From: Pantoea deleyi
GTDB taxonomy: Bacteria > Pseudomonadota > Gammaproteobacteria > Enterobacterales > Enterobacteriaceae
DNA: 64,000 bases
Assembly: GCF_022647325.1 (NCBI RefSeq)
Contig: NZ_CP071405.1
Location: 806,001-870,000 of the forward strand
Direction: 5' to 3'
Part shown: positions 47,149-56,926 of the stretch, piece after piece
How positions within the stretch are numbered: the first letter of the stretch is position 1
How the letters are laid out: the number at the start of each line of letters is the position of its first letter
Made by a program: the position numbers and the translations under genes
Notes under the pieces: generated by a model
The model's database searches: none
Seen by the model: only the letters and a program-made list of their open reading frames with translations
What the model was told of the DNA's origin: nothing

Positions 47149-47697
47149 ATGATGCAGCAAACTGCCGCCGCGTTGCGCGACTTTACCCAGCGCTACTGCC
47201 AGCACTGGCTTCAGCAGACCGGTCACGCCCCGGCCAGCAGCGATCTCTATGGTGTGCCGTCGCCCTGTGCGCGGGAAGATCGCGACCAGCAGGTTCTCTG
47301 GCAGCCGCAGCCGTTTTCACTGCCGCCGACGCTGGATGCCATTGAGCGGGCCATCGATCTTCAGCTTCAGCCGTCGATCACGACGTTCTACACCACGCAG
47401 TTAGCGGGCGACATGCGAGCCACGCTGGGCGAGCAGTCGCTGACCCTGTTGCAGGTCTGGAGTGAAGAGGATTTTGTGCGGTTGCAGGAGAATCTGATTG
47501 GGCATCTGGTGATGCAGCGCCGGCTCAGACAGTCGCCGACGCTGTTCATTGCCACCACCGATTCCGAAGAGGAGATCGTCTCGATCTCGAATCTGACCGG
47601 CGAGGTCATTCTGGAGCAGCCGGGGCGAAAACAGCGCCGGATCCTGGCCGAAAGCCTTGAGATATTTCTTAAGTCATTACAACCGGTTATCAACTGA
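47149..47697 (+). CDS. syd: SecY-interacting protein Syd
   Basis: Cytosolic protein that binds SecY at the inner membrane and is thought to check SecYEG assembly. 182 residues (E. coli 181). LRDFTQRYCQHWL, DLYGVPSPC, TFYTTQLAGDM and WSEEDFVRLQENLIGHLV align with the family along the whole length. Start ATG 47149 (or adjoining 47152) follows GAAGTGAG. csrB lies downstream on the same strand, as in E. coli. Confidence 0.93.
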   Translation: MMQQTAAALRDFTQRYCQHWLQQTGHAPASSDLYGVPSPCAREDRDQQVLWQPQPFSLPPTLDAIERAIDLQLQPSITTFYTTQLAGDMRATLGEQSLTLLQVWSEEDFVRLQENLIGHLVMQRRLRQSPTLFIATTDSEEEIVSISNLTGEVILEQPGRKQRRILAESLEIFLKSLQPVIN

Positions 47698-47721
47698 CTT
47701 TCAGTGATCTGCCGCTGCGCT

Positions 47722-47739
47722 TGTGAGAGATCTCTTACA
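47722..47739. promoter_or_regulatory. UvrY/GacA-type binding site upstream of csrB
   Basis: TGTGAGAGATCTCTTACA, matching the TGTAAG-N6-CTTACA palindrome recognised by the BarA-UvrY (GacS-GacA) response regulator with one substitution. It lies about 170 bases upstream of the estimated csrB start, the distance known in E. coli. A degenerate second copy, TGTGAGAGATCGCCACA, follows at 47745. Confidence 0.8.
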
Positions 47740-47907
47740 TATACTGTGAGAGATCGCCACATTGCTCCTGAGACATCCGGAAGGCCGGAATGTAAAAATA
47801 TTGTGAATCATAAACTTAATGGCGATTATCCGAAACTGCACCGCACATTTCGTAAAGTTTTGCCGCAAGTCCCTTGTGCGCTTTACGCGTTCTGTCAAAA
47901 TGTTTCT

Positions 47908-48221
47908 CGCTGCAGGATGCTCAGGAAACGGAATCGTCAGGACGATGATAAGCCATGAGGCGGGAACGTAACGGAGTTTACGGCACACGGAAGGTTTCAG
48001 GATGAAACAGGATCGCTCAGGATTGAGCAAGGGACACCTCCAGGATGGAGAATGAGAGCCCCTCAGAAGAGGTGGTGGGCCAGGACGCTAAGGATACATC
48101 AGGACGATGCGCGACAGGAGTTCGCACGGGACAAGTTGTCATGGAAGAGCAGGGAGCACTAACGTAGCGGGATAGCTGCAAACGAACCGGGAGCACTGTT
48201 TATACAGTGCTCCCTTTTTTT
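47908..48221 (+). ncRNA. csrB: CsrB small RNA, CsrA-sequestering
   Basis: RNA sponge that titrates the translational regulator CsrA. About 22 GGA triplets lie between 47915 and 48192, many presented in short hairpins (TCAGGATGA, CCTCCAGGATGGAG, CATCAGGACGATG). The 3' part is nearly the same as E. coli CsrB (GACACCTCCAGGATGGAGAA; then AACGAACCGGGAGC and the terminator). Location between syd and yqcC is conserved. The 5' end is estimated from a weak promoter, -35 TTGTGC at 47874 and -10 CAAAAT at 47896. Its activator UvrY is phosphorylated by BarA, encoded at 59144-61873. Confidence 0.93.
48189..48221 (+). terminator. csrB intrinsic terminator
   Basis: Perfect 11-bp stem GGGAGCACTGT/ACAGTGCTCCC, TTAT loop, seven T. 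Confidence 0.95.
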
Positions 48222-48247
48222 GTGCCTGTGCCAACTAATGGTATGCT
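48220..48247 (+). promoter_or_regulatory. Candidate promoter of yqcC-truC
   Basis: -35 TTGTGC (48220-48225), 16-base spacer, extended -10 TGG-TATGCT (48242-48247). The -35 begins inside the csrB T-tract, so the next transcription unit starts immediately after csrB ends. Confidence 0.45.
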
Positions 48248-48283
48248 TGCCGCCCATTTTTGACGGCTCGCTGGAGGTAGCGC

Positions 48284-48613
48284 ATGGCGCCTGAACAATT
48301 GATTACGCAGAGGCTGGAACAGCTGGAAGCGGTGATGCGTGAACATCAACTCTGGCAGAGTACGCCGCCGCCGGAAGGCGCGCTGGACAGCCGTGAACCC
48401 TTCTGCCTGGATACGCTGGAACCCCTCCAGTGGCTGCAGTGGGTGCTGATCCCGCGGATGCACGCTCTGATTGCGGCGCAGCATCCGTTACCGCAGAACT
48501 TTGCCGTTGCCCCCTATTACGAAGTAGCGCTGGTGCCTGATCAACCGGGTATTGCGCCGCTGCTGCTCACCCTGCGTCAGCTCGATGCACTGCTCCGGGA
48601 TGCGGCTCACTGA
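48284..48613 (+). CDS. yqcC: DUF446 family protein YqcC
   Basis: A small cytosolic protein of unknown function, 109 residues, matching E. coli YqcC in length and position. The WLQWVLIPRMHALI core and FAVAPYYEVAL are the family's recognisable parts. GGAGGTAG lies just before ATG 48284. It overlaps truC by one base (TGATG), implying coupled translation with the pseudouridine synthase. Confidence 0.9.
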   Translation: MAPEQLITQRLEQLEAVMREHQLWQSTPPPEGALDSREPFCLDTLEPLQWLQWVLIPRMHALIAAQHPLPQNFAVAPYYEVALVPDQPGIAPLLLTLRQLDALLRDAAH

Positions 48614-49392
48614 TGCTGGAAATAGTCTATCAGGATGAGTGGCTGGTGGCGGTCAACAAACCCAGCGGCTGGCTGGTTCATCGCAGCTGGCTGGATCGGC
48701 ATGAAACGGTGTTTGTGATGCAGACCGTGCGCGACCAGATCGGCCAGCATGTCTTTACCGCGCATCGGCTGGATAAACCCACGTCAGGCGTGCTGCTGAT
48801 GGGGCTCTCCAGCGAGGTCGGTCGGCTGCTGTCCCAGCAGTTTGAACAGCATCAGATGCAGAAAACTTACCACGCCGTCCTGCGCGGCTGGCTGGAGAGC
48901 AGCGGGACGCTCGACTATCCGCTGGTGGAAGAGCGGGACAAGATCGCGGACAAGCACGCCAGCGAACCGCTGACTGCCCAGTCGGCGATCACCGATTATC
49001 AGGTCATGGCGACCGCCGAGATGCCGGTCGGCATTGGCCGTTATTCCACTTCGCGGTACAGCCTGGTCGAACTCTCACCCCGCACCGGCCGCAAGCATCA
49101 GCTGCGTCGCCATATGTCACACCTGCGCCATCCGATTATTGGCGATTCGGCGCACGGCGATCTGCGGCAGAACCGGGGGGCCGCGCAGCACTTTGGTGCG
49201 AACCGGCTGATGCTGCACGCCAGCAGCCTGGCGCTGACCCATCCGGTCACCGGTGAGCCTCTGCTGATACGCGCCGGGCTGGATAGCGTCTGGCAGAATC
49301 TGATGAGCCAGTTTGGCTGGCAGGATACGCTGCCGGAGGTGCCGCGGGTTGAGTTTGCCGCCGCGCCAGGCGAGGATAAGGTTTCAGAATAA
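48613..49392 (+). CDS. truC: tRNA pseudouridine(65) synthase TruC
   Basis: RluA-family synthase that makes pseudouridine 65 in tRNA-Ile and tRNA-Asp. 259 residues (E. coli 260). The catalytic aspartate is Asp54 in the motif HRLDKPTSGVLL. ELSPRTGRKHQLRRHM is the family's Arg-rich loop. It sits between yqcC and yqcA in an apparent three-gene operon. Confidence 0.95.
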   Translation: MLEIVYQDEWLVAVNKPSGWLVHRSWLDRHETVFVMQTVRDQIGQHVFTAHRLDKPTSGVLLMGLSSEVGRLLSQQFEQHQMQKTYHAVLRGWLESSGTLDYPLVEERDKIADKHASEPLTAQSAITDYQVMATAEMPVGIGRYSTSRYSLVELSPRTGRKHQLRRHMSHLRHPIIGDSAHGDLRQNRGAAQHFGANRLMLHASSLALTHPVTGEPLLIRAGLDSVWQNLMSQFGWQDTLPEVPRVEFAAAPGEDKVSE

Positions 49393-49404
49393 GGGAGAAA
49401 GCAG

Positions 49405-49851
49405 ATGGCAAAGATTGGCATTTTTGTAGGCACGGTATACGGCAATGCGCTGCTGGCGGCGGAAGAGGCGGAACCGATTCTGCAGCAGCAGGGACACAGC
49501 GTGACCCTGTTTGAGGATGCGACGCTGGCCGACTGGCAGGCGTTTAGTCACGATGTGGCGTTGATCATCACCTCGACCACCGGTCAGGGCGATTTTCCCG
49601 ACACCCTTTCCGGTCTGTTCCACGCGATTAAAGATAAGCTGGGACATCAGCCTGCGCTGCGCTATGGCGTAATTGCGCTGGGTGACAGCAGCTATGAGCA
49701 TTTTTGTGGCGCGGGCAAAGCCTTCGATGCGCTGCTGCAGGAGCAGGGCGCACAGCGGGTTGGCGAGACGCTGCTGGTGGATGCCACGGAAAATCCGGAG
49801 CCGGAAGTGGTCACCTCGCCCTGGGTTGAGGCCTGGGGGGCACAGCTCTGA
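49405..49851 (+). CDS. yqcA: Flavodoxin YqcA
   Basis: FMN-binding flavodoxin of 148 residues (E. coli 149). The phosphate loop [11 protein letters not shown] is at residues 4-14; [12 protein letters not shown] and [18 protein letters not shown] form the isoalloxazine site. In-vivo partner unknown. It follows truC after 12 bases. In this genome, as in E. coli, the hexarate genes come next. Confidence 0.94.
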   Translation: MAKIGIFVGTVYGNALLAAEEAEPILQQQGHSVTLFEDATLADWQAFSHDVALIITSTTGQGDFPDTLSGLFHAIKDKLGHQPALRYGVIALGDSSYEHFCGAGKAFDALLQEQGAQRVGETLLVDATENPEPEVVTSPWVEAWGAQL

Positions 49852-49862
49852 CGCCGCCGCCA

Positions 49863-49895
49863 GGCTTATCGCGGCTGGCCGTCCGCAGATAAGCC
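49863..49895. terminator. Stem-loop between convergent yqcA and garD
   Basis: GGCTTATC-GCGG / CCGC-A-GATAAGCC (12 bp with one bulged A), 8-base loop, no T-tract. Probably ends both converging transcripts. Confidence 0.5.
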
Positions 49896-49914
49896 CGGCC
49901 CGGGCGCCGCACGA

Positions 49915-51474
49915 TCAGGTGACCGGCGCCGGATTAAATACCGCCAGCTGATTACGGATCCCCCAGCGATCGGACCAGGTCTGCTTGCGGCCGCTGGCGA
50001 TATCCAGAATCAGTTCAAACAGTCGCCAGCCCACCTGTTCAATACTCTCTTCGCCGGTGGCGATCGTCCCGGCATTGATATCCATCAGATCGTGCCAGCG
50101 CTCAGCCAGCGCATTTCGTGTCGCCATCTTAATCACCGGGATCGCCGCCAGGCCATAGGGCGTTCCGCGGCCCGTGGTAAAGACCTGCAGGGTAATGCCG
50201 GAGGCCAGCTGCTGCGTACCGCAGACAAAATCGCTGGCGGGGGTCGCCGCATAGATCAGGCCGCGTCGCGTGGGGCGCTGGCCGGGTGAGAGCACTTCGA
50301 CAATGGCGCTGCGGCCCGACTTGGCAATAGAGCCAAGCGCCTTTTCCACCACGTTGGCGAGTCCGCCCTTTTTATTGCCTGGCGACGGGTTCGCACTGCG
50401 ATCGGTCTGTCCCTGGTCGAGATAGTCATCATACCAGGCCATCTCCTCCAGCAAGCGCTTACCGACCTCCTGATTGATTACCCGCGGCGTCAGCAGATGA
50501 ATCGCATCGCGAACCTCGGTCACTTCCGAGAACATCACCGTTGCGCCACAGCGCACCAGCAGATCGGAGGCAAAGCCCACTGCCGGGTTGGCCGTCACGC
50601 CGGAGAACGCATCGCTGCCGCCACACTGCATGCCGACAATCAGCTCGGCCGCGGGGCAGGTTTCGCGCTGGCGCTGATTCAGCCGCTGAAGATGCCGCTC
50701 CGCGACCTGCAGGATCTCCTGTACCATCGCACCGAAACCCACCAGCTTTTCATCCTGCAGACGCACGATGTCGCTGTCGTCCAGTGAGATCGCCTGCACG
50801 TCAGCGGTGCCGGTCAGCAGACGCTCCGGCTGTAACTTCTCACAGCCCAGGCCGACGACCATCACTTCGCCGCCGAAATTGGCGTTCAGCGCCAGGTTAT
50901 GAATAGTGCGAATCGGCACCACCGCCGCGGGCGCGTTGATTGCGACGCCGCAGCCATAGAGGTGATTCAGGGCGACCACGCCATCTACGTTGGGATAACG
51001 CGGCAGCAGCTCCCGCTCAATAATCTGTACGACATGATCGACCACGCCCGCCACGCAGTGCACGCTGGTGGTTATGCCGAGCAGATTGCGCGTGCCGACG
51101 CTGCCATCCGCATTGCGGTAGCCCTCGAAGGTATAGCCCTCCAGCGGCGGCAGGGCAGGCGGCACCTGTGTGGCCAGCGGCAGGCTGGCCAGCGGCGGGG
51201 CATCCGGCAGCGCGACCAGCGACTCATCAATCCAGCTCCCCTGAGCGATATCCCGCAGCGCATAGCCAATCACTTCGCCATAACGCAGGATCGCCTCGCC
51301 CTGGCGGATTGCACTCAGCGCTACCTTGTGACCCTGTGGCACATGCTCCGTCAGCGTCAGCCCGTCAGCAAACCGGGTTCCGGCGGGCAGACCCAGGCTG
51401 TTTACCACAATGGCCACGTTGTCGTGCTCATGGACTTTGATATAGAGCGGTCGTTCATCTGTTTTAGGATTCAT
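49915..51474 (-). CDS. garD: Galactarate dehydratase
   Basis: Iron-dependent UxaA-family dehydratase that converts meso-galactarate to 5-keto-4-deoxy-D-glucarate. 519 residues (E. coli 523), very similar from [12 protein letters not shown] to [12 protein letters not shown]. The N-terminal SAF domain is followed by the UxaA domains with [29 protein letters not shown] and [23 protein letters not shown] precedes ATG 51474. In E. coli garD stands alone far away; here it is divergent from the gud-gar operon, so its product feeds GarL encoded nearby. Confidence 0.96.
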   Translation of the reverse strand: MNPKTDERPLYIKVHEHDNVAIVVNSLGLPAGTRFADGLTLTEHVPQGHKVALSAIRQGEAILRYGEVIGYALRDIAQGSWIDESLVALPDAPPLASLPLATQVPPALPPLEGYTFEGYRNADGSVGTRNLLGITTSVHCVAGVVDHVVQIIERELLPRYPNVDGVVALNHLYGCGVAINAPAAVVPIRTIHNLALNANFGGEVMVVGLGCEKLQPERLLTGTADVQAISLDDSDIVRLQDEKLVGFGAMVQEILQVAERHLQRLNQRQRETCPAAELIVGMQCGGSDAFSGVTANPAVGFASDLLVRCGATVMFSEVTEVRDAIHLLTPRVINQEVGKRLLEEMAWYDDYLDQGQTDRSANPSPGNKKGGLANVVEKALGSIAKSGRSAIVEVLSPGQRPTRRGLIYAATPASDFVCGTQQLASGITLQVFTTGRGTPYGLAAIPVIKMATRNALAERWHDLMDINAGTIATGEESIEQVGWRLFELILDIASGRKQTWSDRWGIRNQLAVFNPAPVT

Positions 51475-52045
51475 CGCTTACCTTACCTCTGTCGTGCCGG
51501 CGTGATGCGGCACGCTGTAATGATTTGACCTGTCACACGGGGTTTGCCAGCTTCAGTATAAGGAGCAGCGCCGGAGCGCGCATTGTGCAAATGTCCACCA
51601 TTCAGGAGATTCATTCCCTGGTTTTGGGTCGGTTATCCAAAAGCAAGTGAAGACCCTCACAAACAGCGGGGGAAAGCGTTACCAGAGGCGCTGATCGACG
51701 ATGAAAAACGCACTTTCGTGAGCCATCCCGCAGGCTTTTGTGCATCCGCAAGAGAATCCCTTCCACACCTTCGTTATTCCAGGGCAATGCGCCAATGTGC
51801 TGGCCGCAGGCTGTTCCTATACTGAGTCCCGTTAGCCAAAGTCAGGTTATCTGTCACGACGTATTACTCATCCGGAAAAGGCGACAGGGCGCCTGAATCG
51901 CCGCATTCGCCAGACGCCGGGTGAATAAATAAAGGTTTGCCAGAACAAAAAATCGCCGTGTTTAACCCAACTTCTCTCTGATACCCAACGCGATGTGTAT
52001 GCAGTCAGAGCGAATGTAGCTCACGCTATATTTCAGGAGTGCATC
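51475..52045. other. Divergent control region garD / gudP
   Basis: 571 bases without a credible gene. A -10-like TATACT on the minus strand (51555-51560) lacks a -35, as expected for an activator-dependent garD promoter. The TTGTGCAAATGTCCACC segment at 51584-51600 lies just upstream and could be an activator or CRP half-site. E. coli controls these genes through CdaR and CRP, but no cdaR is in the window and I could not prove a site. The long gudP side (over 400 bases) is unexplained. Confidence 0.5.
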
Positions 52046-53407
52046 ATGAATAGTTTCAGCCAGACCGCGGAAACGGTGCAGAAACGCACCAACGCCCGTT
52101 ACTGGATTGTGGTGATGTTGTTTATCGTCACCTCATTCAACTACGGTGACCGCGCCACCATTTCCATTGCCGGTTCGGCGATGTCTAAAGATATCGGCCT
52201 GGATTCAGTCGGACTCGGCTATATCTTCTCTGCCTTCTCATGGGCTTATGTGATCGGTCAGATCCCGGGCGGCTGGCTGCTCGACCGCTTCGGATCGAAA
52301 CGGGTCTATTTCTGGAGCATCTTCACCTGGTCGCTGTTCACCCTGCTGCAGGGCTTCGTCGATATCTTCAGCGGCTTTGGCATCGTCATGTCGCTGTTCA
52401 TTCTGCGTTTCCTGGTCGGTCTGGCCGAAGCGCCCTCCTTCCCCGGCAACAGCCGCATCGTGGCGGCCTGGTTCCCGGCGCAGGAGCGTGGCACGGCCGT
52501 GGCGATCTTCAACTCGGCACAGTACTTCGCCACTGTGATCTTCGCGCCCATCATGGGCTGGCTGGTCTCCGAAGTGGGCTGGGCGCATGTGTTCTGGTTT
52601 ATGGGCGGGCTGGGCATCATCCTCAGTTTCATCTGGCTGAAGGTGATCCACGATCCTAATGACCATCCCGGCGTCAATAAAGCCGAACTGGCGTACATGG
52701 AGCAGGGCGGTGCGCTGATCAACATGGACGCCAGAAAAGAGACCCGCAAAATAAGCTGGAGTGAGAAGTGGTTTCAGATCAAGCAGCTGCTCACTTCCCG
52801 CATGATGCTGGGGATCTACCTCGGTCAGTATTGTGTTAACGCCTTAACCTACTTTTTTATCACTTGGTTCCCGGTCTATCTGGTGCAGGCGCGCGGCATG
52901 TCGATCCTGAAAGCGGGCTTCGTTGCCTCGGTTCCGGCGGTGTGTGGCTTCCTCGGCGGCGTGCTGGGCGGGGTGATCTCCGACTGGCTGATGCGCAAAA
53001 CCGGTTCGCTGAATATCGCGCGGAAAACCCCTATTGTGCTGGGCATGCTGCTCTCTATTTCGATGGTGATGTGTAACTACACCGACACCGAATGGATGGT
53101 GGTGTTCTTTATGGCGCTGGCGTTCTTCGGCAAAGGCATTGGCGCGCTGGGCTGGGCGGTGATGGCGGATACGGCACCGAAAGAGATCAGCGGCCTGAGC
53201 GGCGGTCTGTTCAACATGTTCGGTAACTTCTCCGGCATCGTGACGCCTATCGCCATCGGCTACATCATTGCCACCAGCGGATCCTTTGAAGGGGCGCTGC
53301 TCTACGTCGGCATCCATGCCTTTGTCGCCGCATTCAGCTTCCTGGTGATCGCCGGTGACATCAGGCGTGTCGAACTGAAACCCTGGACCGGTAAGGACGC
53401 CTCATGA
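52046..53407 (+). CDS. gudP: Glucarate/galactarate (hexarate) transporter GudP
   Basis: MFS transporter of the anion:cation symporter family that imports D-glucarate and related hexarates. From ATG 52046 (AGGAG 6 bases before) it has 453 residues (E. coli GudP 450) and 12 TM helices. [39 protein letters not shown] and [18 protein letters not shown] are GudP/GarP-type. It resembles GudP more than GarP by its N-terminus. An in-frame upstream ATG (51995) has no ribosome site. First gene of gudP-gudX-gudD-garL-garR-garK; gudX overlaps by 4 bases. Confidence 0.95.
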   Translation: MNSFSQTAETVQKRTNARYWIVVMLFIVTSFNYGDRATISIAGSAMSKDIGLDSVGLGYIFSAFSWAYVIGQIPGGWLLDRFGSKRVYFWSIFTWSLFTLLQGFVDIFSGFGIVMSLFILRFLVGLAEAPSFPGNSRIVAAWFPAQERGTAVAIFNSAQYFATVIFAPIMGWLVSEVGWAHVFWFMGGLGIILSFIWLKVIHDPNDHPGVNKAELAYMEQGGALINMDARKETRKISWSEKWFQIKQLLTSRMMLGIYLGQYCVNALTYFFITWFPVYLVQARGMSILKAGFVASVPAVCGFLGGVLGGVISDWLMRKTGSLNIARKTPIVLGMLLSISMVMCNYTDTEWMVVFFMALAFFGKGIGALGWAVMADTAPKEISGLSGGLFNMFGNFSGIVTPIAIGYIIATSGSFEGALLYVGIHAFVAAFSFLVIAGDIRRVELKPWTGKDAS

Positions 53408-54750
53408 ACACACAAAGCTCACCGGTAATCACGGCGATGCAGGTCATTCCGGTCGCGGGCTACGACAGCATGCTGCTTAACATTGGCGGCGCGCACAACG
53501 CCTGCTTCACCCGTAACCTGGTGGTGCTCACCGATAGCGCCGGACACACCGGCGTCGGTGAAGCGCCCGGCGGCGACACCATCTATCAGACGCTGGTCGC
53601 GGCCATTCCGCAGGTAAAAGGTCAGCAGATCGCCCGGATGAATCGTCTGGTGCAGCAGGTCCATCAGGGCAACCAGTCGGCTGATTTCACCACCTTTGGC
53701 AACGGTGCCTGGACCTTTGAGCTGCGGGTCAATGCGGTCGCGGCGCTGGAAGCGGCGCTGCTTGACCTGCTGGGACAGTGCCTGGGCGTGCCGGTGGCCG
53801 AGCTGCTGGGACCGGGCAAACAGCGGGACGAGGTCACGGTGCTGGGTTATCTGTTCTATCTCGGCGACCGCCGCAAAACCGATCTGCCCTATCAGTCGGG
53901 AGAGCAGGCTACGCACGACTGGTATCACCTGCGTCATCAGGAGGCGCTGACCAGTGAGGCTGTCGTCAGGCTGGCCGAGGCGGCACAGGATAAGTATGGC
54001 TTCAGAGACTTCAAGCTCAAGGGCGGCGTGCTGCCGGGTGAGCAGGAGATCGCGACGGCGGCGGCGCTGAAACAGCGCTTCCCCGACGCCCGCATCACGG
54101 TCGATCCCAACGGCGCCTGGCGGCTGGATGAGGCGATAGCGCTCTGTAAGGGGATGCAGGATGTGCTGAGCTACGCCGAAGATCCCTGCGGTGCGGAACA
54201 GGGCTATTCGGGACGCGAAGTGATGGCCGAGTTCCGGCGCGCCACCGGCCTGCCGGTCGCCACCAATATGATCGCCACCAACTGGCGTGAGATGAACCAC
54301 GCGGTGATGCTCAACGCGGTCGATATCCCGCTGGCCGATCCCCACTTCTGGACGCTCAGCGGGGCGGTGCGGGTAGCCCAGCTGTGCGACGAGTGGGGGC
54401 TGACCTGGGGCTGTCACTCCAACAATCACTTCGATATTTCGCTGGCGATGTTTACCCATGTCGGCGCCGCCGCGCCGGGCAACCCGACGGCGATTGATAC
54501 GCACTGGATCTGGCAGGAGGGCGATCAGCGCCTGACGAAAAATCCGCTGCAGATTCGCAACGGTAAGATCGCCGTGCCGGAGGCACCGGGTCTGGGTGTC
54601 GAGCTTGACTGGGATCAGGTGAATAAAGCCAGCCAGCTTTATCACGCTCTGCCCGCCGGGGCGCGAAACGACGCGACGGCGATGCAGTATCTGATCCCGG
54701 GCTGGACGTTTGATCGCAAGCGCCCGGCATTTGGCCGCAAAACAGCATAA
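53404..54750 (+). CDS. gudX: Glucarate dehydratase-related protein GudX
   Basis: Enolase-superfamily paralogue of GudD; the E. coli protein is described as glucarate-dehydratase-related with weak activity. 448 residues. The mandelate-racemase-type catalytic lysines K204 and K206 (DFKLKGGV), the metal-site motif TVDPNGAW and the catalytic His in CHSNNHFDI are all present, so chemistry may be retained. The loop before residue 105 ([12 protein letters not shown]) differs from GudD ([10 protein letters not shown]), which suggests altered specificity. The start overlaps gudP by 4 bases, and gudD follows after 10 bases. Confidence 0.93.
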   Translation: MNTQSSPVITAMQVIPVAGYDSMLLNIGGAHNACFTRNLVVLTDSAGHTGVGEAPGGDTIYQTLVAAIPQVKGQQIARMNRLVQQVHQGNQSADFTTFGNGAWTFELRVNAVAALEAALLDLLGQCLGVPVAELLGPGKQRDEVTVLGYLFYLGDRRKTDLPYQSGEQATHDWYHLRHQEALTSEAVVRLAEAAQDKYGFRDFKLKGGVLPGEQEIATAAALKQRFPDARITVDPNGAWRLDEAIALCKGMQDVLSYAEDPCGAEQGYSGREVMAEFRRATGLPVATNMIATNWREMNHAVMLNAVDIPLADPHFWTLSGAVRVAQLCDEWGLTWGCHSNNHFDISLAMFTHVGAAAPGNPTAIDTHWIWQEGDQRLTKNPLQIRNGKIAVPEAPGLGVELDWDQVNKASQLYHALPAGARNDATAMQYLIPGWTFDRKRPAFGRKTA

Positions 54751-54760
54751 GGAGCAGGAG

Positions 54761-56092
54761 ATGAGTTCAACACCGAAAGTAACCGCCATGCAGGTCATCC
54801 CGGTGGCAGGCTACGACAGCATGCTGCTGAACCTCAGCGGTGCGCACTCACCATTCTTTACCCGCAACATTGTGATCATTAAGGATAACGCCGGCCACAC
54901 CGGCGTCGGTGAAATTCCGGGCGGCGAAAAAATCCGCCAGACGCTGGAGGATGCCGCGGCGCTGGTGATCGGTAAAACGCTGGGCGAGTACAAAAATACC
55001 CTCAGCCTGGTGCGCTCCACCTTTGCCGACCGCGATGCTGGCGGACGCGGCAACCAGACGTTTGATCTGCGCACCACGATCCATGTGGTGACCGGCATTG
55101 AGGCGGCGCTGCTTGACCTGCTGGGCCAGCACCTGGGGGTTAACGTCGCCTCGTTGCTGGGCGACGGGCAGCAGCGCGACCGGGTGGAGATGCTCGGCTA
55201 CCTGTTCTATATCGGCGACCGCACCAGGACGTCGCTCTCGTATCAGAGCCAGCCGAACGATCCGTGCGACTGGTACCGGCTGCGCCACGAAGAGGCGCTC
55301 ACCCCGGATGCGGTGGTGCGCCTGGCGGAAGCGGCTTACGAGAAATATGGCTTCAACGACTTCAAGCTGAAAGGCGGCGTCCTGCGCGGCGGCGAAGAGG
55401 CCGAAGCGGTGACGGCGCTGGCGAAGCGTTTCCCCGACGCACGGATTACGCTCGATCCCAACGGCGCCTGGTCGCTCAACGAGGCGATCATCCTCGGTAA
55501 ACAGCTCAGGGATGTGCTGGCCTACGCGGAAGATCCCTGTGGCGCTGAGCAGGGCTACTCCGGCCGCGAAGTGATGGCGGAGTTCCGCCGCGCGACCGGC
55601 CTGCCGACAGCCACCAATATGATCGCCACCGACTGGCGGCAGATGGGCCATACCCTGTCGCTGCAGTCGGTAGACATTCCGCTGGCCGATCCGCACTTCT
55701 GGACGATGCAGGGCTCGGTGCGGGTGGCGCAGATGTGCCACGACTTCGGCCTGACCTGGGGCTCTCACTCGAATAACCACTTCGACATTTCGCTGGCGAT
55801 GTTCACCCATGTGGCTGCGGCCGCACCGGGCGCGATCACCGCCATCGATACGCACTGGATCTGGCAGGAGGGCAATCAGCGCCTGACCAGAGAGCCGTTC
55901 CAGATCAAAGGCGGCATGGTGCAGGTGCCGCAGAAGCCGGGTCTCGGCGTCGAGCTGGATATGGACCAGGTGATGCAGGCCAACGCGCTCTATCAGAAGC
56001 AGGGGCTGGGCGCACGCGATGACGCCGAGGCGATGCAGTTTTTAGTGCCGGGCTGGACGTTCGATAACAAGCGCCCGTGTCTGGTTCGTTAA
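54761..56092 (+). CDS. gudD: D-glucarate dehydratase
   Basis: Converts D-glucarate (and L-idarate) to 5-keto-4-deoxy-D-glucarate. 443 residues (E. coli 446). Enolase-superfamily catalytic residues are Lys202/Lys204 in FKLKGGV (E. coli 205/207), [18 protein letters not shown] and the His in [10 protein letters not shown] (E. coli His339). GGAGCAGGAG stands before ATG 54761; an earlier in-frame ATG at 54710 lies within gudX. It shares over half its residues with GudX next door. Confidence 0.96.
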   Translation: MSSTPKVTAMQVIPVAGYDSMLLNLSGAHSPFFTRNIVIIKDNAGHTGVGEIPGGEKIRQTLEDAAALVIGKTLGEYKNTLSLVRSTFADRDAGGRGNQTFDLRTTIHVVTGIEAALLDLLGQHLGVNVASLLGDGQQRDRVEMLGYLFYIGDRTRTSLSYQSQPNDPCDWYRLRHEEALTPDAVVRLAEAAYEKYGFNDFKLKGGVLRGGEEAEAVTALAKRFPDARITLDPNGAWSLNEAIILGKQLRDVLAYAEDPCGAEQGYSGREVMAEFRRATGLPTATNMIATDWRQMGHTLSLQSVDIPLADPHFWTMQGSVRVAQMCHDFGLTWGSHSNNHFDISLAMFTHVAAAAPGAITAIDTHWIWQEGNQRLTREPFQIKGGMVQVPQKPGLGVELDMDQVMQANALYQKQGLGARDDAEAMQFLVPGWTFDNKRPCLVR

Positions 56093-56137
56093 TCTTCCGG
56101 GCTTCCGCCGCGAAGCCCTCGTCACAGGAGTTGAAAC

Positions 56138-56908
56138 ATGAGTAATGCAGCCTGGGCCAATGGATTCCGCCGCCGCCTGTTAGCGGGCGACACCCTGATC
56201 GGCAGCTGGTGCGCGCTGGCCAGTCCCATCTCCACGGAAATCCTGGGGCTGGCCGGTTTTGACTGGCTGGTACTCGATGGTGAACATGCACCCAACGATA
56301 TTACGACGTTTGTGCCGCAGCTGATGGCGCTGAAAGGCAGCCAGAGCGCCGCGGTGGTGCGGCCGCCGTGCAATGAGCCGGTGATCATCAAACGTCTGCT
56401 GGACATCGGCTTCAACAATCTTCTGGTGCCCTTTGTCGAAACGGAAGAGGAGGCGCGGCAAGCCGTTGCCTCAACCCGCTATCCGCCCGCCGGTATCCGC
56501 GGTGTCTCCGTCTCCCATCGCAGCAACATGTACGGCACGCTGCCCGACTATAACCAGCAGATCAATGACAACATCACGGTGCTGGTGCAGATCGAAACCC
56601 AGCAGGCGGTCGACAACATTGACGCCATCGCGGCGGTCGACGGGGTTGACGGGATCTTTGTCGGGCCGGGCGATCTCTCGGCCGCGCTGGGCTACCTCGG
56701 TCAGCCCGCGCATCCTGAGGTACTGAACGTCATTAAACACATTTTTGAGCGCGCCAGAGCGGCCGGTAAGCCGAGCGGTATTCTGGCACCGGTAGAGGCG
56801 GACGCGCGTCGCTATCTGGAGTGGGGAGCCACCTTTGTGGCGGTCGGCAGCGACGTCGGGATGTTCCGCAACGCCTCACAGGCGCTGTGCGACAAATTTA
56901 AGCGCTAA
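56138..56908 (+). CDS. garL: 2-dehydro-3-deoxyglucarate (5-keto-4-deoxy-glucarate) aldolase
   Basis: Class II HpcH/HpaI-type aldolase that splits the product of GarD and GudD into pyruvate and tartronate semialdehyde. 256 residues, as in E. coli Gar[13 protein letters not shown] has the catalytic His, [23 protein letters not shown] and [17 protein letters not shown] carry metal and phosphate-like ligands. CAGGAG is 7-8 bases before ATG 56138. In E. coli it is part of garPLRK elsewhere; here it joins gudD after 45 bases. Confidence 0.96.
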   Translation: MSNAAWANGFRRRLLAGDTLIGSWCALASPISTEILGLAGFDWLVLDGEHAPNDITTFVPQLMALKGSQSAAVVRPPCNEPVIIKRLLDIGFNNLLVPFVETEEEARQAVASTRYPPAGIRGVSVSHRSNMYGTLPDYNQQINDNITVLVQIETQQAVDNIDAIAAVDGVDGIFVGPGDLSAALGYLGQPAHPEVLNVIKHIFERARAAGKPSGILAPVEADARRYLEWGATFVAVGSDVGMFRNASQALCDKFKR

Positions 56909-56926
56909 TTGATCAAGGGGAACGCA

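Noticed and set aside
51583..51825. 80-codon frame in the garD-gudP gap
   Set aside because: No ribosome site, no known domain, and odd composition; more likely regulatory DNA.
53419..54798. 459-codon minus-strand frame opposite gudX
   Set aside because: Same shadow pattern; gudX is clearly coding on the plus strand.
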